From [Leptolyngbya] sp. JSC-1 (GTDB lineage: Bacteria; Cyanobacteriota; Cyanobacteriia; Elainellales; Elainellaceae), in contig KL662191.1 in the NCBI GenBank assembly GCA_000733415.1, positions 5,551,159 through 5,597,721 on the forward strand: a stretch of 46,563 bases of DNA. Direction: 5' to 3'. Each line of letters starts with the position of its first letter. Position 1 is the stretch's first letter. Position numbers and translations under genes: made by a program. The notes under the pieces are model-generated. The model worked only from the letters and a program-made list of their open reading frames with translations. It was not told where the DNA came from and searched no databases. Below are positions 34,534 to 41,029 of this stretch, piece by piece.

Positions 34534-35345
34534 AATACCTCCATTTAGAACGTTATAGAACTAATGCGACCAACACAAATGCGATTTACAAAATCGCGGC
34601 ACAGCAAGGTAGAAAAGATTGCAATACAACCTTTCCACCCCAGATCTGCGTCGCAGATGAGGAAAATTAGGTTCAGCTACCCTCTAGGGAAAACAAACCT
34701 TCCCTAAAAGCGGCTGGACTATTCTCACTAGAGAAAAGTTTTTAGAGAACAACTCACCGAGATAGACGAGATGGGTCTAGATCAGCAATCAGCGTTGCCA
34801 CGGCTGACTGGGTGCTTGCTCCATCAACTTATGTCTATGAATCTACTGTTTTTGATAGACAAAGTCTAGGGGTTAAACCGGCGATTATTAAAGAAATCTT
34901 ATATCACCCCTATAAGTAAAAATTTGAATCTTTTCTTTTGGAACTTGAATTTAGGATTGCCTGCTATCTAATTAATAGTTTGCATAATTTTATTTATGTA
35001 GTTTTAGCGGTCCGCTTTGTGTTTCAAAAGTGGCTGAAATTGCCGATAAACCAATGTGTTTGAGTTTTATGACTTGTGATTTGCCACGCTCATGTTTTTC
35101 AACAGAGCACATCCTCTTTCTGCAATTAATAAAGGTCAATTAATCAATAGAATTGAAGGTTTCACTGATAGAGTCCAGTTGATAGGATGAATCCAAAAAC
35201 TAATTCATAGAAGTAACTCGATGCTAACCCTGGCGGATACCACGATATTGCTCCGGTGGCGATCCTTTTTAGCTGAGCGCACCTATGTTTTTCTCAAGTT
35301 TTTACTGGAACAGCAGCCATCGGCCTAGGCTTGATTAGCATTTGT
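34534..35345. other. long non-coding upstream region of the cmp operon
   Basis: About 810 bp without a supported gene. It holds a LysR-like palindrome (34898-34916), a hairpin TAGGGAA/TTCCCTA (34685-34691, 34700-34706) and ATCTGCG-T-CGCAGAT (34644-34658) nearer the gene. I noticed no GTA-N8-TAC NtcA box. A 35-codon frame at 35221-35328 lacks a ribosome binding site. A long leader or an unrecognised RNA is possible. Confidence 0.55.
34898..34916. promoter_or_regulatory. LysR-type palindrome upstream of cmpA
   Basis: CTTATA-TCACCCC-TATAAG is a perfect 6-bp inverted repeat with a 7-bp spacer and fits the T-N11-A rule for LysR regulators. CmpR, a LysR protein, activates cmp operons in other cyanobacteria. 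Its gene is not in the window, and the site is about 365 bp before the start codon, rather far. Confidence 0.4.
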
Positions 35346-36122
35346 TTAGGTTAGCTCCCGAATCGCGCGGGCCAGATCGTCAGAAGTGCCCACATCTAGA
35401 TAGCTGCCCTCTGGAAAGACTTCCGCTTCTACCTGCAATCCTGCCTCAATTCCAGCTTGAATTACATTACCAATCGGCAGTTCAGCTGTAGGAGTGTGGC
35501 TGCTCAGAAACTGGTGCAAAAACCTGGTAAAGCTTGGCCTCCACATCGCAATTGCCCACATGTAGCGCAAGTCGGTCTGGGACGGTTTCTCGATGATTTG
35601 CTGAACCCGGCCCGACGCATCAAAGGCCACCATACCAGCTTTCCAGTACTGTTCGGTGGGAAATAAACCTAACACCACATCGGCGGCACCGGACTGTAAG
35701 CGCTCTAGAACTCGCGCATAGGCATCTTCAGGCTGAAACAAGATATCCGGAAAGCCCAAGGCCACAATTGCCTGTTGCACAAACGGATAGGCTTGGTCCA
35801 ACGTGTAGGGCACCCCATAGGGTACATGCACCGTCAGATAGGCCAAATGCATATCCACCATTGCCCCATCGCCAAAATAGGCCGGAATATCCCACTTGCC
35901 CGGACGCAGAACAAAAAATGCTTTCTGAATCCCAGCTCGCCGCATCTTCTCTAATAAATAGTGCGCCACTACTTTGGGCTTGGGTTTGCCCTCTGCATCA
36001 ACGCGAAAGCCAAGCGGATACAGTTCCTTGCTGAGAGGCAACGGTGAGAGCCGCGTTGCCTGTCCACCTGCCGGCAACAACCCAATGATATCAACCTGCT
36101 GGTTCATAAGACCTACACTCAC
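35346..36122 (-). CDS. sugar nucleotidyltransferase
   Basis: A 258-aa protein with the nucleotidyltransferase signature near the N-terminus, LLPAGGQATRLSPLPLSKEL, a variant of GGxGTRLxPLTxxxPK. It resembles glucose-1-phosphate nucleotidyltransferases of the RmlA/GalU type. The later VQQIIEKPSQTDLRYMWAIA and EGSYLDVGTSDDLARAI are the usual Lys and Asp blocks. It is shorter than RmlA (about 290 aa), and the sugar is unknown. Nearby polysaccharide genes (36407-41029) suggest a role in surface glycan synthesis. Start ATG 36122; ATG 36107 is also possible. Confidence 0.87.
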   Translation of the reverse strand: MSVGLMNQQVDIIGLLPAGGQATRLSPLPLSKELYPLGFRVDAEGKPKPKVVAHYLLEKMRRAGIQKAFFVLRPGKWDIPAYFGDGAMVDMHLAYLTVHVPYGVPYTLDQAYPFVQQAIVALGFPDILFQPEDAYARVLERLQSGAADVVLGLFPTEQYWKAGMVAFDASGRVQQIIEKPSQTDLRYMWAIAMWRPSFTRFLHQFLSSHTPTAELPIGNVIQAGIEAGLQVEAEVFPEGSYLDVGTSDDLARAIRELT

Positions 36123-36129
36123 AACTTAG

Positions 36130-36206
36130 AACTCCCATCAGATCCGACTAAACACCCTAATTTAGACACTGTATTGTACAGGCGTTTTGCAAAACGCCTC
36201 TACGCG
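36130..36206. repeat. 77-bp direct repeat, copy 1
   Basis: Identical to 36239-36315 except at 36200 (C versus G). It contains the palindrome TACAGGCGTTTTGC/AAAACGCCTGTA near its 3' end; the mismatch breaks one pair of it here. No coding frame. Confidence 0.9.
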
Positions 36207-36238
36207 AATTCTGGCTGATTCACCGGATTTGATATCAA

Positions 36239-36315
36239 AACTCCCATCAGATCCGACTAAACACCCTAATTTAGACACTGTATTGTACAGGCGTTTTGCA
36301 AAACGCCTGTACGCG
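36239..36315. repeat. 77-bp direct repeat, copy 2 with perfect palindrome
   Basis: Exact 109-bp offset from copy 1. It includes a perfect 28-bp palindrome (36285-36312) with arms GTACAGGCGTTTTG and CAAAACGCCTGTAC. Copies of this GTTTTGCAAAACGCC palindrome are widespread in cyanobacteria. The duplication lies between the nucleotidyltransferase and hpsL-like genes. Confidence 0.9.
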
Positions 36316-36406
36316 CCCCCTTCCCACCCTACGTTACTCCACCCCCACGGTCGGGAATAACTAACAAGGACAAACCGCAAACGTTGTAGAGCTGCACCTA
36401 TTCATA

Positions 36407-38068
36407 GTGCTAGTCAGTAGACCCCAGATCCAACCGCCTCCCACTCAAGCCGACTCGCCTGGTCAGGGCGAATTGAGCTTGAAGGAAAAGCTAGCACAAA
36501 AGCGCAAAGCCGCCCGACTTCGCAAAGAGGTCACCAATTTCACGATTTTCTCGTTCCTATTTGCCCTGTTTGTCAGCGCACCGTTGGGGTTAATTGGTGG
36601 CCCTAAGGTCGCTGTGGCGGTTGTGGTAGCCATCTTGTGCCTGTCGCTTTCGTTTAAATATCCGCGTTTGGCGCTGTGGGCATTTTTAATCTACATGCCG
36701 TTTGGCGGCACCATTACCTATTTGATCGGCAACAGTCCCCTCTTGCAGCTCGCCAAGGATGGGTTCTATCTACCGGCCCTAGTTGGTATCTATCAACATT
36801 GCCGCCGCGAACGATTGCCGATTCTGATTCCCAAGCAGTTAGTGACGCCCTTGATCATTCTGCTGGTCTGCTGTACGTTCACGATGCTAGCTAGCAACAC
36901 GTATCAGCAGTTCTTTGGCAAAGGCGGTGAGCAGCCGATTGCGATGGGAATTTTGGGCCTCAAGGTTTTGATTGGCTATGTGCCTCTGATTCCTTGCGCC
37001 TACTACCTGATCCGCAACAAGAAAGAAATGCTGTTTTTGATGCGCCTATCCAGCATTTTGATCTTGATTTGCTGCGGTTTAGCCTTCATTCAGTACCTGA
37101 TGCTGTTAACAGGGAAATGTGCAGGCACGCGCTTTGCCGAAGGAGCCGATCTGTTCAAGGCATCGCTGGAAGCGCGCTGTTTTGTCGGCGGATCGTTGCT
37201 CTACAGCCCGCAACAGGGAGTAATTCGGCTACCCGGTACGTTTGTGGCACCGTGGCAGTGGGGTTGGTTTCTGATTTCCAGTACGTTTTTTGCCTTTGCC
37301 TCGGCTTTCAGCGATCCCAAGTTCTATGGCCGTGTACTGGGATTGAGCGCCTTGGGAATGACCTTTGTGCTGGCTGTGGTGTCTGGGCAACGGATTGCTC
37401 TAGCGCTAGTGCCTACCGTCGCAGGGCTATTGTTGATCCTCACCGGACAGGTAGCCAATCTGAAGCGATTTATTCCAATCGCCATTGGGTTAGGTATCGT
37501 GCTGAGTGTGGCAGCAGTGCAAAATGCAGCTACAGTGCAGGAGCGGATTAACAGTTTTATCGTGCGCTGGGCGGCTTCTCCTCCCGATGCGTTTATTCGT
37601 GCCCAATTTTTCTGGTCGTTAAAAGAAGGCGGCCTACTGGGTGCCGGATTGGGACGGGCGACCAATTCAGCCCGTGCGCTGGGCAAAACCGAGCTAGTGG
37701 AAACCTACTATCCCAAGCTGATCTACGAAATTGGACCGTTTGGCACACTGGCGTTTCTAGCCGTGGTAACGGTCCTGACGATGGTGACATTCAAAGCCTA
37801 TCGCTTGGTGCGTAATCGCAATATTCGCAGCTATGGGGCCACGCTCTGGGTGTTTGTTCTATTTATCAGCTACAACACCTACTACTACCCACTCGATGTC
37901 GATCCGGTTGCGGTCTACTACTGGTTTTTTGCGGGTGTGATTCTCAAATTGCCGGAAATTGAGCGTTTAGCCAAATTAGAGCCAGACGAAGAGGAAGAAC
38001 AGGAAAGTAATCCGAAGGGCAAGAAGAAAAAAAAGAAGAAGAAAAAGAAAAAGCAGCGACGAAGGTGA
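36407..38068 (+). CDS. hpsL: O-antigen-ligase-like polysaccharide protein, HpsL-like
   Basis: A 553-aa protein, probably starting at GTG 36407. About 12 membrane segments follow a short basic cytoplasmic start (LAQKRKAARLRKEV). A large outer loop (about 230-285, CAGTRFAEGADLFKASLEAR) precedes VIRLPGTFVAPWQWGWFL; this is the O-antigen ligase/polymerase (Wzy-C-like) plan. The C-terminus is remarkable: Glu-rich (DEEEEQESN) then eleven consecutive lysines and RRR. The same acid/Lys tail is typical of HpsL of the hormogonium polysaccharide locus as I recall it. Two glycosyltransferase genes follow. Start codon uncertain. Confidence 0.8.
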   Translation: MLVSRPQIQPPPTQADSPGQGELSLKEKLAQKRKAARLRKEVTNFTIFSFLFALFVSAPLGLIGGPKVAVAVVVAILCLSLSFKYPRLALWAFLIYMPFGGTITYLIGNSPLLQLAKDGFYLPALVGIYQHCRRERLPILIPKQLVTPLIILLVCCTFTMLASNTYQQFFGKGGEQPIAMGILGLKVLIGYVPLIPCAYYLIRNKKEMLFLMRLSSILILICCGLAFIQYLMLLTGKCAGTRFAEGADLFKASLEARCFVGGSLLYSPQQGVIRLPGTFVAPWQWGWFLISSTFFAFASAFSDPKFYGRVLGLSALGMTFVLAVVSGQRIALALVPTVAGLLLILTGQVANLKRFIPIAIGLGIVLSVAAVQNAATVQERINSFIVRWAASPPDAFIRAQFFWSLKEGGLLGAGLGRATNSARALGKTELVETYYPKLIYEIGPFGTLAFLAVVTVLTMVTFKAYRLVRNRNIRSYGATLWVFVLFISYNTYYYPLDVDPVAVYYWFFAGVILKLPEIERLAKLEPDEEEEQESNPKGKKKKKKKKKKKQRRR

Positions 38069-38143
38069 TAGCGGGAACAGTAAGAACGGAAGTCTGAGCA
38101 AATTAAAGCAAATTTAAGCAAGTTTCAACAGGAGGTATAGGTC

Positions 38144-39127
38144 ATGGTGCCCTCGGTTTCGGTGATTATTCCCACCTATGGACGCGAGCAGGTGCTGCGG
38201 GAAACACTGGCGAATGTGCTGCAACAAGATTATCCCAATTATGAGCTGCTGATCGTCGATCAAACTGCCCAACATGAACCGGAAACGCAAGCATACCTGG
38301 AGCAACTAGCCGCCGAGCAAAAAATCCGCTGGTTTCGGGTTAACTGGGCTAGTCTGCCAGGTGCCCGTAATTATGGCGTGCGTCGCTCGCGGGGCGAAAT
38401 CATTGTTTTTTTGGATGACGATGTGCTGCTGCCGCCCAACTTCTTGCAGATGCATGTGCGCAACTTTGTAGAGCGCCCGGATGTTGGTGCCGTGGCCGGA
38501 CGGGTGTTGGACCGCATGAAGCTAGCCGAAGCCGATCCGAATTTAATTATTGAAGATTTGCCACCCGAAGCAATGGATCCGGGTACCGCTTGGTACAGCC
38601 TAAATCTGGTGCATACCATCAAACCACAGCAGGTACTAACAGCAAGGGGCTGCAATATGTCGTTTCGGCGTGCTCTGTTTGAACAGCACAGTCTTTGGTT
38701 TGACGAACGCTTTCAAGGCAGCGCAGTCCGCGAAGAATCTGACTTTTGCTTGCGCATCCGCAAAACCGGTTACAAAATCTGGTACGACCCAACAGCCCAT
38801 CTGGTTCATTTGGGCGAAGAATCAGGAGGTTGCCACGATATTAGTACGCGCTCCTTCAAATACCAAATCACGTTCTATCACAACAACTTTTTGATGGGTT
38901 TAAAAAATTTGACCCCTATTCAATTTTTGCGTTTATCCACTGACTTATTCGATTGCCAGGTTTTGGGGCATCCACCTTGCTGTAAAAGCGGCTCGCCGCT
39001 TAGTATCATTAGTCGCGCTATCTTCTATATTCTAGGTTGTTTGGCAGCCGTCAAAACCTTGCTGAGTTCGCTATGGAATGACGGCCAGCGCTATACTCAA
39101 CTCGACCAAATGGTCGGCGATATGTAA
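38144..39127 (+). CDS. family 2 glycosyltransferase
   Basis: A 327-aa GT-A enzyme. VSVIIPTYGREQVLRETLAN is the nucleotide-binding start, IIVFLDDDVLLPPNFL holds the metal-binding DxD-type acidic cluster, and NMSFRRALFEQHSLWFDERF followed by REESDFCLRIRKTGYKIWYD includes the ED-type catalytic acid. It has an ideal ribosome binding site (AGGAGGT, 9 nt upstream) and follows the hpsL-like gene by 75 nt, so it is probably in one operon. It resembles hormogonium polysaccharide glycosyltransferases (HpsN-type); the sugar donor is unknown. Confidence 0.9.
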   Translation: MVPSVSVIIPTYGREQVLRETLANVLQQDYPNYELLIVDQTAQHEPETQAYLEQLAAEQKIRWFRVNWASLPGARNYGVRRSRGEIIVFLDDDVLLPPNFLQMHVRNFVERPDVGAVAGRVLDRMKLAEADPNLIIEDLPPEAMDPGTAWYSLNLVHTIKPQQVLTARGCNMSFRRALFEQHSLWFDERFQGSAVREESDFCLRIRKTGYKIWYDPTAHLVHLGEESGGCHDISTRSFKYQITFYHNNFLMGLKNLTPIQFLRLSTDLFDCQVLGHPPCCKSGSPLSIISRAIFYILGCLAAVKTLLSSLWNDGQRYTQLDQMVGDM

Positions 39128-39149
39128 GGGGTGCTAGTGTCAGTTCAGG

Positions 39150-39488
39150 TTAGTACTGCATTTGCGCATTGTATGCTGGCAGTTGCTCAGCCTGCTCTTT
39201 GCTTAGCCCCGTAGCATATACGCGACGCTGGTCTTGGTCGATTCGTGCCCGGTCCGCCGAAAGCAGAACTTCTCTGCCTGAAGGATTGGTTCCTAGATCA
39301 ACCACAATGTACTGAATTTGACCCATGTCATCCACCAACGCATTGGCTACAGTACCAATCTTTTCTTCGGTTTTGCTAGCCAACATACCGGCTACCAAGT
39401 CAGAATACACGCCAAATCCGCTAATTCTGTAGCTACCCGGCTGACGATTTGAATTCAGATCATATTCATCAATTGTTCTCAAAGCCAT
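39150..39488 (-). CDS. PRC-barrel domain protein
   Basis: A 112-aa soluble protein with a PRC-barrel: VAGMLASKTEEKIGTVANAL, DDMGQIQYIVVDLGTN and GREVLLSADRARIDQDQRRV. PRC-barrel proteins occur in photosynthetic reaction-centre H subunits, RNA-processing and stress proteins. Cyanobacterial single-domain forms are often stress- or salt-linked; no role can be read here. It is convergent with the glycosyltransferase gene. Confidence 0.85.
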   Translation of the reverse strand: MALRTIDEYDLNSNRQPGSYRISGFGVYSDLVAGMLASKTEEKIGTVANALVDDMGQIQYIVVDLGTNPSGREVLLSADRARIDQDQRRVYATGLSKEQAEQLPAYNAQMQY

Positions 39489-39637
39489 AACATGTACCTC
39501 AAAATATCTTCAATGTGATTGTCAGACAGCAGATCTAATTTCGATAGGCTCTACTCCATGCCTAGTCCAGTGCAGTCCAGTGCAGTAATGTTGCACTTTA
39601 CTAAAAACTTACCCCGCTTATGTCTCAAAATCATCAC

Positions 39638-39757
39638 TCAAAAGGTCGGAGAGCTGCTACTCCTTTGGCAGTAGTTAGCTTGGTAACACCTTACATATTT
39701 GGGCTGAACGTATTTAGGCTGAACGTATTTGGGCTGCATGTATTCAGATTGAGCCAT
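39638..39757 (-). CDS. possible 39-aa micro-protein with YVQPK repeats
   Basis: From ATG 39757: MAQSEYMQPKYVQPKYVQPK then YVRCYQANYCQRSSSSPTF. The five-residue unit (Y/V)QPKY occurs three times, encoded by tandem 15-bp repeats (about 39697-39742). A short ribosome-binding-like AAGGA is 4 nt before ATG. It precedes the PRC-barrel gene on the same strand by 150 nt. Two cysteines lie downstream of the repeat. The DNA repeat alone could be non-coding; in-frame repetition without stops is the argument for coding. No family known to me. Confidence 0.4.
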   Translation of the reverse strand: MAQSEYMQPKYVQPKYVQPKYVRCYQANYCQRSSSSPTF

Positions 39758-39823
39758 GATCCTTGGCTGTTTCTCGTGACCTTCTCGTGACCTTATCTTA
39801 CCTTTATTGATTTAACTTCATCT

Positions 39824-41029
39824 ATGAAATCATTGCGAGTTCTGCAAATTGTTCCATCTCTATCTTTGGTCTACGGTGGTCCTAGCCAAATGGTATTGGG
39901 GCTATCAAAAAGTCTGGCAGCGCAAGCCATTGATGTGACTATTCTGACCACTGATGCCAACGGCGATACGGGCCAGACTCCACTCGATGTGCCGCTTGAT
40001 CGAGCGGTACTCCAAGATGGGTATCAGATTCGTTATTTTCATTGTTCACCATTTCGCCGCTATAAGTTTTCGTCGCTTCTATTAAACTGGCTTGTCGATC
40101 ATGCTCACGAGTATGATATCGCTCATATTCATGCCTTATTCTCACCGGTTAGTAGTGCAGCAGCGGCAATCGCTCGTTGGAAGAAATTGCCCTACATTCT
40201 GCGACCCTTAGGCACCCTTGATCCAGCCGACTTACAAAAGAAAAAACAGCTCAAACGACTTTATGCTGCCCTGATAGAACGCCCCAATCTAGCAGGAGCA
40301 GCGGCAGTGCATTTTACTAGCGATCAGGAAGCAAAGATATCTGAACGATTCGGCACCGTAACCCGTGACGTTGTGCTGCCTTTGGGTGTCGAGCCGCCAA
40401 ATATAGCCGAACCCATCCAGAAGCACCAGATCCGCTCACAGTTGGGTCTGCCCCTAGATCAGCCACTAGTTTTGTTCATGTCGCGCATTGATCCGAAGAA
40501 GGGGTTAGATCTGTTGCTACCAGCATTGGAGCAACTATTGGCAGAAGGAGTGGAGTTTCATTTCGTATTAGCAGGGGCCAATCCACAGGATCCAAACTAT
40601 GAGAATCAGATTCGTGCCCAGGTTCAGGCTTCACCTTTAGCACACTGTACTACTATGACTGGCTTTGTGACTGGATCTGCTAAGGCTCAGCTCTTGCAGG
40701 CAGCCGATTTGTTTGTGTTGCCATCCTATTACGAAAATTTTGGCATTGCAGTAGCAGAGGCAATGGCCGTAGGAGTGCCTGTGATTGTTTCCGATCAGGT
40801 TCATATTTGGCAGGAAATTGCGCAGGCTGAAGCGGGCTGGATCTGTACCTGTGAGGTTGATTTCTTAGTCCAGCAGTTGAGATTTGCTCTCGCTGATCCA
40901 GCTAATCGGATCGAGCGGGGAATCAAGGCCCAAACCCATGCCCTGACGCACTATAGCTGGCAGGCGATCGGGCAACAGATGATTCAAGTTTACAAGTCTG
41001 TTTTGGATCGTTCTCAGTGCCCCCGCTAG
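39824..41029 (+). CDS. family 4 glycosyltransferase
   Basis: A 401-aa GT-B enzyme. The acceptor side begins RVLQIVPSLSLVYGGPSQMV; the donor domain shows LVLFMSRIDPKKGLDLLLPA and the EX7E catalytic motif ENFGIAVAE (in YYENFGIAVAEAMAVGVPVI). Like the GT2 gene and the hpsL-like gene, it fits exopolysaccharide synthesis (HpsO/HpsP-like). It may have its own promoter since the 335-bp gap before it holds other elements. Its stop codon overlaps the stop of the opposite-strand kinase gene (TAG/CTA at 41026-41029). Confidence 0.92.
   Translation: MKSLRVLQIVPSLSLVYGGPSQMVLGLSKSLAAQAIDVTILTTDANGDTGQTPLDVPLDRAVLQDGYQIRYFHCSPFRRYKFSSLLLNWLVDHAHEYDIAHIHALFSPVSSAAAAIARWKKLPYILRPLGTLDPADLQKKKQLKRLYAALIERPNLAGAAAVHFTSDQEAKISERFGTVTRDVVLPLGVEPPNIAEPIQKHQIRSQLGLPLDQPLVLFMSRIDPKKGLDLLLPALEQLLAEGVEFHFVLAGANPQDPNYENQIRAQVQASPLAHCTTMTGFVTGSAKAQLLQAADLFVLPSYYENFGIAVAEAMAVGVPVIVSDQVHIWQEIAQAEAGWICTCEVDFLVQQLRFALADPANRIERGIKAQTHALTHYSWQAIGQQMIQVYKSVLDRSQCPR

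Noticed and set aside
35221..35328. 35-codon plus-strand frame starting MLTLADTTILLRWRSFLAER
   Set aside because: No ribosome binding site and no recognisable motif; the context is a long non-coding region.
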